Assembly (NCBI GenBank): GCA_017459805.1
Contig: JAFUCE010000012.1
Coordinates: forward strand, 1 to 38,819
DNA length: 38,819 nt
Source of the DNA: Eggerthellaceae bacterium
GTDB lineage: Bacteria; Actinomycetota; Coriobacteriia; Coriobacteriales; Eggerthellaceae
Direction of reading: 5' to 3'
Positions 1 through 7,882 of the stretch are shown here, one piece after another (positions within the stretch are counted from its first letter, which is position 1; each line of letters starts with the position of its first letter). The notes beneath the pieces were generated by a model. It did no database searches, was not told the origin of the DNA, and saw only the letters and a list, made by a program, of their open reading frames with translations. The position numbers and the translations under genes are program-made.

Positions 1-120
1 CATCGAGTACTATAACGAAGGGCGAATCAAGCAGTCGCTCGGCTGGAAGAGCCCGATGCAGTACAGAAGGAGCCTGGGCCTAGCCGCCTAGGAAGTCCAG
101 GAAAACGTCCGCACCCCCCA
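1..120 (+). mobile_element. Right end of an IS3-family insertion sequence
   Basis: The window opens inside an IS3-family element. The transposase reading frame stops at 91 and is followed by 29 bp of C-rich sequence ending in CCCCCCA at 120. IS3-family elements end in CA at the 3' inverted repeat, so 120 is the proposed boundary. The left end is outside the window, so neither the matching inverted repeat nor the target duplication can be checked. Confidence 0.6.
2..91 (+). CDS. IS3-family transposase (OrfB), C-terminal 29 residues only
   Basis: The frame starting at base 2 reads 29 codons to a TAG stop. The peptide contains IEYYNEGRIKQSLGWKSP and MQYRRSLG, the usual C-terminus of the IS3/IS150-group DDE transposase, where a YxNxxR-(I/P) motif is followed by a G-(L/W)-SPxxYR motif. 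The rest of the gene, including the catalytic DDE residues, lies left of the window. It is an edge fragment and cannot be called intact or broken. It matters because it places an insertion sequence about 150 bp upstream of the RiPP precursor. Confidence 0.8.
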   Translation: MEYYNEGRIKQSLGWKSPMQYRRSLGLAA

Positions 121-198
121 GTGTTGCGTTAAGAATTTCAATCAACCTTTGTGTTTAGCTAAGCAGTATTGCCCGAGACGTAAAGCATTACCAATGCG

Positions 199-204
199 TA
201 TAAT
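199..204 (+). promoter_or_regulatory. Possible -10 box upstream of the RiPP precursor
   Basis: A perfect TATAAT lies 62 bp before the precursor start. No convincing -35 element is found 16-18 bp upstream (the bases there read AGACGT), so this may be an extended or activator-dependent promoter, or chance. The 121-265 interval holds no gene. Confidence 0.3.
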
Positions 205-265
205 CGACAAGTGCGAAAATGAACAATGGCATCGCTTATTGCTAAATTGACGAAGGAGTAAGCTC

Positions 266-457
266 ATGAAATATGAAGATCTGAGCCCTGAAATGCAAGA
301 GAAAGTTAAGGCTTGCAAAAGCCCCGAAGAACTGCTTGCCCTTGCCAAGGAGGAAGGCTACGAGCTCACCGACGAGGAACTTGAGGGCGTAGCTGGCGGC
401 TGGGGCGACTGCGACAACTACGAGCCCGAGCATTGCAGGACCCCCTTCTGGCGCTAG
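266..457 (+). CDS. Nif11-type leader peptide RiPP precursor (63 aa)
   Basis: A 63-residue peptide with an AAGGAG ribosome-binding site 8 nt before ATG. The first 45 residues are an acidic helical leader (LSPEMQEKVKACKSPEELLA, then LTDEELEGVAGG) typical of the Nif11/NHLP leader family, ending in a double-glycine at 44-45. The predicted core is the 18 residues after it, WGDCDNYEPEHCRTPFWR, with Cys49 and Cys57, two Trp, a Tyr and a Phe. In known Nif11 systems such a precursor is modified (lanthionine, thiazole, radical-SAM crosslinks), then cut after GG and exported by a peptidase-containing ABC transporter. No LanM, cyclodehydratase, radical SAM enzyme or C39 peptidase lies in this window, so the modification and the function are unknown. 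The class assignment is strong; the product is inferred. Confidence 0.82.
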   Translation: MKYEDLSPEMQEKVKACKSPEELLALAKEEGYELTDEELEGVAGGWGDCDNYEPEHCRTPFWR

Positions 458-463
458 CTTCTG

Positions 464-682
464 TTGGCAAAGCAGACACTGGGTGACAGTCCTGTGGTAG
501 GCGGCTCTTCCACGTCGGGTTTAAACGCATCCTCGAGCGCAAGCTCGCGACGCCTGAACCTGCGGCAGATACTTTCGCTGGTGGCAAACCTGTGCATCGT
601 GCTGCTTACCGCCGTGGCGTGGTACATGACACTTACCGGCTGGCATAACGAATCCGCCACCACTTCTGAAAACGTGCTGTAA
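464..682 (+). CDS. Small single-pass membrane protein, possibly a remnant
   Basis: A 72-codon frame starting at TTG, 6 nt after the precursor stop, with no clear ribosome-binding site. Translational coupling to the precursor is possible. It has a low-complexity Ser/Gly N-terminus (about 1-28) followed by one hydrophobic segment (LRQILSLVANLCIVLLTAVA, about 33-52) and a short polar tail. The hydrophobic part resembles the first helix of larger multi-pass membrane proteins (Pr6Pr-like), so it could be a truncated N-terminus. It could also be a genuine small protein, or not translated at all. No function is assigned. Confidence 0.4.
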   Translation: MAKQTLGDSPVVGGSSTSGLNASSSASSRRLNLRQILSLVANLCIVLLTAVAWYMTLTGWHNESATTSENVL

Positions 683-836
683 ACAATCGTATGCAATTGA
701 CGCAGCTAGGCGTACAATAGAGCTGCACAGCGAACAAATAGACACACGCGGCAAAAACGAGAAAGGAATGCAGAACACGCCGGTGCGTCTTCTCAATCGC
801 ATGAAGCATATTTATCAACGTAAAGGAGGACTTATT

Positions 837-1292
837 ATGCAACCATCAAAAGCTCAAAAAGGTCTTAAGACCCTATCCATTATCAGCATCGTTTTAGCAG
901 CCCTCGGCATTCTTCTTGGCATCCTGTTCATTATGGGTGGCACTATCATCGGAAGCGACCCAGGCGTGCAGAATGCGGTTTCCAGCGAAACGGGTTTGAG
1001 CGGAACAATGGCCGGTCCGTTCCTGGGCATCATGGGCATTATTATGATTGTTTCGGCCGGTCTCGAATTGCTCATGGGTATTTTCGGAGTGCGCGCCGCT
1101 GGCGACAACCAGAAAATTATGCCCGCGTGGGTATTCGCGCTTCTTTCGCTCGTGTTCGGTGTAATTAGTGCCATAGGAAACGTTACTTCAGGCGGCGACC
1201 TTTCGCATGTGCTCAGCGTTATTGCCAGCCTGGTCATTTCGGTACTGTTCTTCTGGTTCGCCAACACTGTTAAGAAAGAAGCCGGCAAGTAA
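837..1292 (+). CDS. Four-helix membrane protein, unknown function (151 aa)
   Basis: ATG 837 is preferred over the in-frame ATG at 768 because AAAGGAGGA ends 6 nt before it, a near-perfect ribosome-binding site, whereas 768 has none at proper spacing. The 151-residue protein has four hydrophobic segments: about 13-33 (IISIVLAALGILLGILFIMG), 60-84, 97-115 and 125-142. Short loops separate them and the tail is basic (KKEAGK). This layout resembles small DUF4064/TM-helix-bundle proteins common in Firmicutes and Actinobacteria, but no catalytic motif is visible. It is followed by a strong hairpin at 1321 and is probably transcribed alone. Confidence 0.75.
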   Translation: MQPSKAQKGLKTLSIISIVLAALGILLGILFIMGGTIIGSDPGVQNAVSSETGLSGTMAGPFLGIMGIIMIVSAGLELLMGIFGVRAAGDNQKIMPAWVFALLSLVFGVISAIGNVTSGGDLSHVLSVIASLVISVLFFWFANTVKKEAGK

Positions 1293-1320
1293 AAGCGCAA
1301 TGCCAAAATGACACGCATTA

Positions 1321-1360
1321 TTCGACCTGTTCGTCCTGTGCGAACAGGTCGAACTGTTTT
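1321..1360 (+). terminator. Hairpin terminator after the four-helix membrane protein
   Basis: A perfect 13-bp stem: TTCGACCTGTTCG at 1321-1333 pairs with CGAACAGGTCGAA at 1341-1353 around a 7-nt loop, followed by CTGTTTTC. It lies 28 bp after the stop at 1292 and separates that gene from the lipoprotein operon. Confidence 0.75.
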
Positions 1361-1393
1361 CGGCGCCCCTATCCGCCAAAAGCCCACCAAGCC

Positions 1394-1423
1394 TTGGAGG
1401 AGCGCAGCCGCAATTGGTAAAAT
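1394..1423 (+). promoter_or_regulatory. Candidate promoter of the lipoprotein/ABC operon
   Basis: TTGGAG at 1394-1399 and TAAAAT at 1418-1423 are separated by 18 bp. The -10 matches the consensus in 5 of 6 positions, the -35 in only 3. It lies downstream of the hairpin and 64 bp upstream of the ATG at 1487, which fits its position but not strongly its sequence. Confidence 0.35.
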
Positions 1424-1486
1424 GTAAAGGACAAACTTACCAGTAAGATTCACTCGCGCGTTATGCACAAAAGGAGTTGAAACCGC

Positions 1487-2761
1487 ATGGATTCAAAACA
1501 AGGTTTAACACGTCGAGAGGCGCTCCAAGCAGGCGGAATGGCGCTTGCGGGCGTAGCTGGCGCAGCGGTATTAGGCAGTTGCACGCCCGAAACCGCCCAA
1601 ACCACGAGCGCAGAAAGCGCGGCAGCCGATGCCTCCACAGCCTCAAGCACCGACGGCAGCGCCTCCAACACCGCTAGCGCCTCTAATGCTCCTGACGCAT
1701 CATCAGCTGCCAACGAACGCGAAAACCTTCCTGTCGACAACACGGGGTCCGGCATCACAGAGCAAGACAGCATGGCCGAAGCCACCCACGAGCCCATCGA
1801 AATCGACGACCCTGGCGTGCCCATTCGCTACGACATGGTGGACGCCCACCTGCACTATTGCGACTTCACCGAACGCAGCGACGGCTTTGCCGAACTGGTG
1901 CGCGCCCAGGACATGTGCGGCGTGTCCGAATCGGTCATTTTTGGCCTGGGCATTGCCAAACAATGGGACGAACACGCGGCCAAGGCACCGACGTACTACC
2001 TTTCCGACGACAGCCGTTGCTACTACTATTCGGCTACCGACTTCCTGCTGGCTGAAGACCTGCTAGCACAGCCCGAAAGCATACAAGCGCGTTTCCACCC
2101 GTTCTGCTGCGGCATCAACAGCAACGACCGTTTCGCCGCCGACCACATTCGCCAACTCCTGAAGATATATCCAAACTTCTGGGCGGGCATCGGCGAACTC
2201 ATGAGCCGCCACGACGACCTAACGGCGCTCACCTACGGCGAACCGCCGCATATCGACCACCCAGCCTTCCTGGATATCTTTGACCTGGGCGCCGAAGAAG
2301 GGTTGCCCGTAATGGTGCATCACAACATTACGGCGCAACAGCACGAAGAGATTTTGTATCTGGACGAACTGAAGCGGGCCGTAGCGCACAATCCGGCGTG
2401 CAACATCATTTGGGCACACGTGGGCATATCGCGGCGCGTGGAAATTCAAAACCTGCCAGAGATTGCAGCGGACATGCTGGCCGCGCACCCGAATCTGTAT
2501 ACGGACATTTCCTGGGTGGTCTACGACTACTACTTCAAGGACGCGTTCCCCGATGGTTATTTCGACGGCAACACCATGGATGACTGGGCGCAGCTGTGCG
2601 AAGAATATCCCGACCGCATTATGATAGGCACCGACAAGGTGGGGCACTGGAAAACCTACCCCGCCGAAATCGTGAAGTATTATGACTTGCTTGACAGGCT
2701 TGAACCCGAAACCGCCCAAGCAATCTGCCACGACAACATCTTGCGCCTCGTGAAGCGCTAA
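1487..2761 (+). CDS. Tat-exported lipoprotein, amidohydrolase-family (TIM-barrel) hydrolase
   Basis: A 424-aa protein with AAGGAG upstream of ATG. Residues 1-32 are a twin-arginine signal (TRREAL) with a hydrophobic stretch ending in the lipobox-like LGSC, so Cys32 would be lipidated and the enzyme held outside the membrane. An Ala/Ser/Thr-rich linker runs to about residue 90. From about 115 to the end there is an amidohydrolase-2 type barrel: VDAHLHY (Asp119, His121, His123) as the first metal motif, MVHHNI and WAHVG later, and a late Asp in IMIGTDKVGHW. These are the metal-binding positions of the superfamily (PF04909-like). Family members do hydrolysis, decarboxylation or hydration on varied small substrates; the substrate cannot be told here. 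It is followed after 26 bp by the ABC ATPase, so the two may be co-transcribed. Confidence 0.85.
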   Translation: MDSKQGLTRREALQAGGMALAGVAGAAVLGSCTPETAQTTSAESAAADASTASSTDGSASNTASASNAPDASSAANERENLPVDNTGSGITEQDSMAEATHEPIEIDDPGVPIRYDMVDAHLHYCDFTERSDGFAELVRAQDMCGVSESVIFGLGIAKQWDEHAAKAPTYYLSDDSRCYYYSATDFLLAEDLLAQPESIQARFHPFCCGINSNDRFAADHIRQLLKIYPNFWAGIGELMSRHDDLTALTYGEPPHIDHPAFLDIFDLGAEEGLPVMVHHNITAQQHEEILYLDELKRAVAHNPACNIIWAHVGISRRVEIQNLPEIAADMLAAHPNLYTDISWVVYDYYFKDAFPDGYFDGNTMDDWAQLCEEYPDRIMIGTDKVGHWKTYPAEIVKYYDLLDRLEPETAQAICHDNILRLVKR

Positions 2762-2787
2762 CACACGCAGGGAACGGAGCAGGAACG

Positions 2788-4008
2788 ATGGACACTTCGA
2801 TGCTGAAACATTATCAGACCATCGCCGCAGTTAATAACGTCATTTCGAACGCGCAAAACCTGGACGAAGCCCTGCAGGGAAGCCTGCGTGCCATTGTTGA
2901 ACAAGCTGGCGCCCAGATGGCAATCATTTGGTATGCCGACAAGGCAGGCGACGGCAAGCTTCACCCCAGCTTTTGGATAGGCCCTGTTGACCTTACGAGC
3001 ATGGCCCACGCGTCCGGCGAAGGCATGGTAGGACGCGTGTACGAAAGCCAGAAGGCCGAACGCTTCCTGGACTACCACCCTGGCACCGACGCGTCAACAG
3101 AACAATATTTTACCGGCGCGGATATTGGTTCGGTGGTGTGCGTGCCCTTCTCCAGCCGCCATGACGACCTGGGCGCAATCCAGTTCATCAATCGAAGGGA
3201 CGGCCAGCATTTTACCGACGAAGACGCCGACGTCATGGAAATCATGGCCATGATGGCAGCCATCGCCATCGAAGAAAACCCCGACCTGGCCGAACCGTGG
3301 ACGCCAGGCAAACTTGTCATGAGCCTGCGCGACATCACGCGCGAATTCCAGAACGGCGACATTATCACCAAGGTGCTCAAGGGCGTGAACCTGGATGTCT
3401 ACGAGGGGGAGCTCCTTGTCCTGCTGGGCGAATCGGGCTGTGGAAAGTCGACCTTGCTCAATATAGTCGGCGGCATGGACCAGGCGACATCGGGCAGCTT
3501 CTTCTACCTCGACCAGGACTTAAGCCACGCAAGCCAACAGGAACTGACCGAATTTCGGCGCAACAACATCGGCTTCATTTTCCAAAGCTACAACCTCATG
3601 CCGAATCTAACGGCATTGCAAAATCTCAAGCTTATTGGCGAACTCGTCGAAAACCCCTTGGATGCCGACGAAGCGCTTGAGATGGTGGGCCTGGCCGATC
3701 GCAAGAAAAACTACCCGTCGCAAATTTCGGGCGGCCAGCAACAGCGTGTTTCGGTTGCCCGCGCGCTCGTTAAAAACCCGCGCATCATCTTGGCTGACGA
3801 ACCCACCGCCGCCCTCGACTACGCCACCAGTATCGAAGTGCTGCAAGTTATGGAGGAAGTCGTCAAGCGCGGCACCACCATGGTCATGGTAACGCACAAC
3901 GAAGAAATCACGCGCATGGCCGACCGCGTAGTGCGCATGCGTGACGGCCGCATACACGAAGTAAGTATCAACCGCCACCCCGCGCACGCAAGCGAATTGG
4001 TGTGGTAG
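2788..4008 (+). CDS. ABC transporter ATPase with N-terminal GAF domain
   Basis: A 406-aa protein with AGGA just before ATG. Residues about 10-165 form a GAF domain (GEGMVGRVYES, then GSVVCVPF, GAIQFINR and a final FTDEDADVMEIMA helix), a fold that binds small ligands such as cyclic nucleotides, haem or amino acids. Residues about 176-395 are a MacB/LolD-type ATPase: Walker A GESGCGKST at 214-222, Q-loop FIFQSYN near 264-269, signature SGGQQQR at 314-320, Walker B IILADE at 333-338 and switch His370 in MVTHN. All catalytic motifs are intact. The gene sits 15 bp before the large FtsX-type permease, its likely partner. MacB-type ATPases normally have no sensory domain, so the GAF fusion is unusual and suggests ligand control of the transporter. 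The GAF ligand cannot be told. Confidence 0.92.
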   Translation: MDTSMLKHYQTIAAVNNVISNAQNLDEALQGSLRAIVEQAGAQMAIIWYADKAGDGKLHPSFWIGPVDLTSMAHASGEGMVGRVYESQKAERFLDYHPGTDASTEQYFTGADIGSVVCVPFSSRHDDLGAIQFINRRDGQHFTDEDADVMEIMAMMAAIAIEENPDLAEPWTPGKLVMSLRDITREFQNGDIITKVLKGVNLDVYEGELLVLLGESGCGKSTLLNIVGGMDQATSGSFFYLDQDLSHASQQELTEFRRNNIGFIFQSYNLMPNLTALQNLKLIGELVENPLDADEALEMVGLADRKKNYPSQISGGQQQRVSVARALVKNPRIILADEPTAALDYATSIEVLQVMEEVVKRGTTMVMVTHNEEITRMADRVVRMRDGRIHEVSINRHPAHASELVW

Positions 4009-4023
4009 TCCCTTTTTAGCATC

Positions 4024-7000
4024 GTGAAGCCAACCCAGGTAACAGAGCTCTTTTCCAACATCAAGTCGACCATCGTGTCCTTCTTTTCCATCTTGATGTT
4101 CGTTGCCCTTGGCGTCGCCGTTTTCGCGGGCATCAATTGGATAGCGTCTGCCCTCTTCGACCGCGTCGACACCGAACTGGAAAACCAGGTCTTTCACCAC
4201 ATCCAGATCCAGTTTCCCTACGGGCTTGACGAAAGCGACCTCGAACAACTGCGGCAAGTTGAAGGGGTCGATGAAGTCGATGCTGCGCGCCAGTCCTTTC
4301 AAACCATGCTTGTTGACGGGGCACGTAAAACGGTTAAGGTGCAATCTTTACCTGGCGACATCGACCAGCTCCTCCTTGTTGAAGGCGAACTAGCCCGCTC
4401 CCCCGACGAAATCGTACTGCAGTCCTTTTCGGCAGCGCAGCTAAACCTTGGTGTAGGCGACACCTTACAGTTTGTGCCCGACGGCACCGATGGGGAAAGC
4501 GAAATGCAGTACCTGCGCAAACGCAGTTTTAAGATTGTCGGTATTGCAGAAAGCGCTGAATACCTGGCGGAGGCAAGCTACGCCTTTGGCTATGCCCCTA
4601 TTGGGTCGGGCGAAATCAATGCTGTCGGCTGGGTGCCGCTTTCGTCTTTCAAAACCAATGCCTTCTACGACGCCTATCCAGTGGTCAACATACGTTCCGA
4701 AAGCCTTGAAGGCCTGAACACTTTCACGTCTGCCTACAAGGACGCCTCCAGCAAACTCGAAACGCGCATCGCAGACCTAGGCGACAAGCTTGCAGACACG
4801 CGCTACCGCACGCTGCACGAACAGGCCGAAAAGGCAATCGACACCGGCGAAAGCAAACTTACCGATGCGCGCGAGCAGATTAGCCAAGGCGAAACTCAGC
4901 TTTCCGAAGCGCAGACACAAATCGATAAAGGCGAAACCCTCGTCACCGAAGGCAATGAGCAACTCGCCGAAGCTCAAGAAAAGATTGCAGCAGGCGAAAA
5001 GGAACTCGAGGATGCGCGCAGGCAGCTTGAAGACGGGCAGCGCCAACTTGCCGAAGGCCAAACGGAGTTCGAAGCGCGACAGCAAGAGGCGCTCGCCCAG
5101 CTCAACGAAGCGCTTGCCACGCTCGAGGAGGGCCAGGCTGCTTACGATGAAGCCGAACAGACCCTCAACCAAATTAAGGAAATGATTGCGGAACTGACCC
5201 CTCTGGTCGAAAGCGTACGCCAGCTCTACGACACGGTTGTAGACCGCCTAAAAAAGTTCGAAAGCACCTACGAAGAACTGCGGCGTCAATACAACGCGGG
5301 CGAAATTGACATGACGACTTTTTGGGAGCGCACGCGCCAAGCCTATGAAAACTTCCACACCGAATACGAGTCGCTTAACACTACGGTGGCGAATATCAAT
5401 GCATCTATCGAACTGGCGAAAATCCTCTACCCTGACAACCTCATCATAGGGCTGCTCCCTGAACTTCCTACCTTACCGAACATTCCCGACAACATCGACG
5501 GAGCCGAAGGCAGCCTGGATGACGCGCTTGCCCTGATTGATTCGGCAATCGAACTCGCGCGAAACGGACTAGATCGACTAAAGAAGGCCACAATTACCGT
5601 AGCCGGCCGAACGATTAGCTTCGACACGATTTCGCACATTAGTACCTACATCTCTGATTACATAGGTGAACGCGAAGAAGAATTGGCCGCGCAGAAAGCC
5701 AGTCTCGACGACGGCTGGGCACAATACGAAGACGGCGTTACCCGATACAATAACGAAATGGATCAGGCGCAATCGCAGTTCGAACAGGCCGAAGCACAAA
5801 TTGCCGAAATACGCGAAAGGATTGCCCAAGGCGAAAGGGAACTTGAAGACGCACGCGCCCAACTTGCCGCGGGACAGGCAGAAATCAAAGAAAAGACCGC
5901 GGAACTTGAAACGGGCAAAACAACAATCAAAGAAAAGACCACGGAACTTGAAGCCGCCAAAAGCGAAGTCGAACAGCAAAGTGCAAAGCTCGACGACGCC
6001 AAGGAGCAGCTGCGCCTGATGAAGGACTACGACTGGACGGTTGCATCGCGACAATACAATCTCAGCATCATCGAAGCGACCAACTACGCAAACGTTACCA
6101 CCCAACTCAGCATTTCGATGGCCGCACTTTTCTTGATAGTAGGTTTGTTGGTCAGCTATTCGGCTATCGGGCGCCTCGTCAATGAACAGATTAGCCAGAT
6201 TGGCACGAAAAAGGCCCTCGGGCTGCGCAACGGCGAAATCACAGCAAGCTTTTTGCTCTATGCCGCTTTGGCGGTAGCGCTTGGCAGCGTTTTTGGGCTT
6301 CTTATTGGTGTCTTTATTGTAGAGCGACTTCTTGGTGATGCCCTTGCGAAACGCTTCTACGTCGACGATATTCCTGCCTTTTTCAACCTCCCAGTAGCCG
6401 GCTTTATCACGGGGCTCGAGCTTGTCCTTATTGTCGGCACAGCCTGGTTCGCCTGCCGCAAGATTCTTGGAGAAAACGCCGTTGTACTGCTCAAAGGAGC
6501 AAAGCCTCCCGCAGGCAAAGAGCGCTTCTTCGAAAAATGGAAGCTTTGGGAAAGCTTGCCCCTCTATACGCAGACTATCGTTAACAACTGCCTCAACGAC
6601 AAGCGCCGCATGTTCAGCACCATAGTGGGTGTCGCCGGCTGCACCGCCCTGGTAGTCACAGCAATCACTCTCAACAACAACATTGTCGGCAGCTACAACA
6701 GGCATTACGACACCGTGTACCACTTCAATGCGGTAAGCTACGTGTCCGACGACGAACCCAAGGCTATCGACAATACTCTTGCCGTCCTTGAAAAGTCCGA
6801 CGCGCAATCGCTTCCCGTTCTCTACAAAAACCACGCCCTTCGTCTGCCAGATGGCAACCTTGGTCGTGCGCGCATCGTTGTACCAAGCAATACCGAAGAG
6901 TTTTCTTCCTTTATCCAAATTGTGCGCGTGGACGGGGCAGACAGCGCACTATCGGATGAAGGCGCTTGGGTCAACATTCAGTACAAAACGCACCAGGGTG

Positions 7001-7683
7001 CCCAAATCGGCGATGAAATAGAAATCATCGGCACCGACGGGTCGAACTACCGCATACCAATCGTCGGCTTCCATGACCACTACCTGCCCTATTATGAAGT
7101 ACTCATGAGCAAGAATGCTTACGAGCATTTCTTTGGCAACGAATTCAAGGCCAACGCCATCCTGTCCAACACGGGCGAAATAGCAGTTTCAGCCATAGAA
7201 CCAGAGCTTGTCAAAACGGCTGGCTTTGAACGAATAACGGACGACAAGATCTTCCAGGCGAGCAACTTCAAGGCTTTCTCGAACGTATCGTCCACTGTGG
7301 TGCTTATTTACCTGGTGCTTGCTATCCTGATGGCCATTGTGGTCTTGCTTAATCTTAATGTGATGTTTATTGACGAAAAGAAGCGCGAACTGATTGTGCT
7401 TATGATTAACGGCTTTTCGACCAAAGACGCCAAACGCTACGTCTACAACGACACGATAGTGCTGACTGTCATCGGCATTATCCTCGGGCTTGTACTTGGC
7501 AGCATTATCGGCATCATAAGCATTGCAAGCACCGAAATCGCGACCATGAACCTAATCAAGGAAGTCAACCTGCCAGCCCTTGCCATTGGTGCAGCAGTAA
7601 GTGCCGTGCTCGCTTTTATTATGAGTGCCATTGCCCTACGCCGCGTCCCGCGCTTCAACCTAACCGACATCAACCACATCTAA
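4024..7683 (+). CDS. Large FtsX/MacB-type ABC permease with extracytoplasmic coiled coils (1,219 aa)
   Basis: GTG start 15 bp after the ATPase stop with no strong ribosome-binding site, so translation is probably coupled. Helix 1 lies near residues 17-42 (SFFSILMFVALGVAVFAGIN). A MacB-like extracytoplasmic domain follows. It is interrupted by two long, highly charged heptad stretches at about 256-402 and 553-672 (repeated EQ/EAQ/LEDARxQL patterns), which would fold as a coiled-coil hairpin. Three FtsX helices lie at about 693-830. A fifth helix near 861-885, a second extracytoplasmic domain and three final FtsX helices (about 1089-1205) complete a doubled permease. This is the two-FtsX layout of single-chain MacB/LolCE-like permeases, which pump or extract peptides and lipids rather than act as channels. 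The substrate is unknown; with its GAF-ATPase partner it is likely a regulated exporter or stress transporter. Confidence 0.9.
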   Translation: MKPTQVTELFSNIKSTIVSFFSILMFVALGVAVFAGINWIASALFDRVDTELENQVFHHIQIQFPYGLDESDLEQLRQVEGVDEVDAARQSFQTMLVDGARKTVKVQSLPGDIDQLLLVEGELARSPDEIVLQSFSAAQLNLGVGDTLQFVPDGTDGESEMQYLRKRSFKIVGIAESAEYLAEASYAFGYAPIGSGEINAVGWVPLSSFKTNAFYDAYPVVNIRSESLEGLNTFTSAYKDASSKLETRIADLGDKLADTRYRTLHEQAEKAIDTGESKLTDAREQISQGETQLSEAQTQIDKGETLVTEGNEQLAEAQEKIAAGEKELEDARRQLEDGQRQLAEGQTEFEARQQEALAQLNEALATLEEGQAAYDEAEQTLNQIKEMIAELTPLVESVRQLYDTVVDRLKKFESTYEELRRQYNAGEIDMTTFWERTRQAYENFHTEYESLNTTVANINASIELAKILYPDNLIIGLLPELPTLPNIPDNIDGAEGSLDDALALIDSAIELARNGLDRLKKATITVAGRTISFDTISHISTYISDYIGEREEELAAQKASLDDGWAQYEDGVTRYNNEMDQAQSQFEQAEAQIAEIRERIAQGERELEDARAQLAAGQAEIKEKTAELETGKTTIKEKTTELEAAKSEVEQQSAKLDDAKEQLRLMKDYDWTVASRQYNLSIIEATNYANVTTQLSISMAALFLIVGLLVSYSAIGRLVNEQISQIGTKKALGLRNGEITASFLLYAALAVALGSVFGLLIGVFIVERLLGDALAKRFYVDDIPAFFNLPVAGFITGLELVLIVGTAWFACRKILGENAVVLLKGAKPPAGKERFFEKWKLWESLPLYTQTIVNNCLNDKRRMFSTIVGVAGCTALVVTAITLNNNIVGSYNRHYDTVYHFNAVSYVSDDEPKAIDNTLAVLEKSDAQSLPVLYKNHALRLPDGNLGRARIVVPSNTEEFSSFIQIVRVDGADSALSDEGAWVNIQYKTHQGAQIGDEIEIIGTDGSNYRIPIVGFHDHYLPYYEVLMSKNAYEHFFGNEFKANAILSNTGEIAVSAIEPELVKTAGFERITDDKIFQASNFKAFSNVSSTVVLIYLVLAILMAIVVLLNLNVMFIDEKKRELIVLMINGFSTKDAKRYVYNDTIVLTVIGIILGLVLGSIIGIISIASTEIATMNLIKEVNLPALAIGAAVSAVLAFIMSAIALRRVPRFNLTDINHI

Positions 7684-7882
7684 ACGCCGAAAAGCGTCAA
7701 TCGCTTTTTGCATTCTGAAATCACTAGAAAGAGAAGGACAGGTGCATCCTTCGCAACAGCCGCTCCGTTGCTCGCTTCGCTCGTGCGCTGCGCTGCTTCA
7801 TGCATTTAAATAATCGCTTCGCGATTTTCAGGAACAGCGTTCAGACAGTTGCTGCGGATACACCTGCCCCTTTCCTGTGCCA
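7684..7882. terminator. Convergent spacer with dyads, probable bidirectional terminator
   Basis: A 199-bp gene-free spacer between converging genes. CAGGTGCATCC at 7739-7749 faces GGATACACCTG at 7856-7866 (10 of 11 complementary), enclosing about 100 bp that includes a perfect small hairpin, AATCGC-TTC-GCGATT at 7812-7826 followed by TT on the + strand, and a GC-rich run of CGCTTCGCTCG type. This fits a bidirectional terminator or a REP-like folded element. Confidence 0.5.

Noticed and set aside
697-718. TTGACG and TACAAT as a promoter for the four-helix membrane protein
   Set aside because: The two hexamers are only 10 bp apart, too close for sigma-70 binding.
768-836. N-terminal extension of the four-helix protein from ATG 768
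   Set aside because: The extension is basic and unlike a family N-terminus, and the strong ribosome-binding site serves the ATG at 837.
5578-6918. A 446-codon minus-strand frame opposite the permease gene
   Set aside because: It is a shadow of the coiled-coil and FtsX coding region, with Phe/Leu/Cys-rich pseudo-repeats mirroring the Glu/Gln heptads. The + frame has clear homology and membrane segments.
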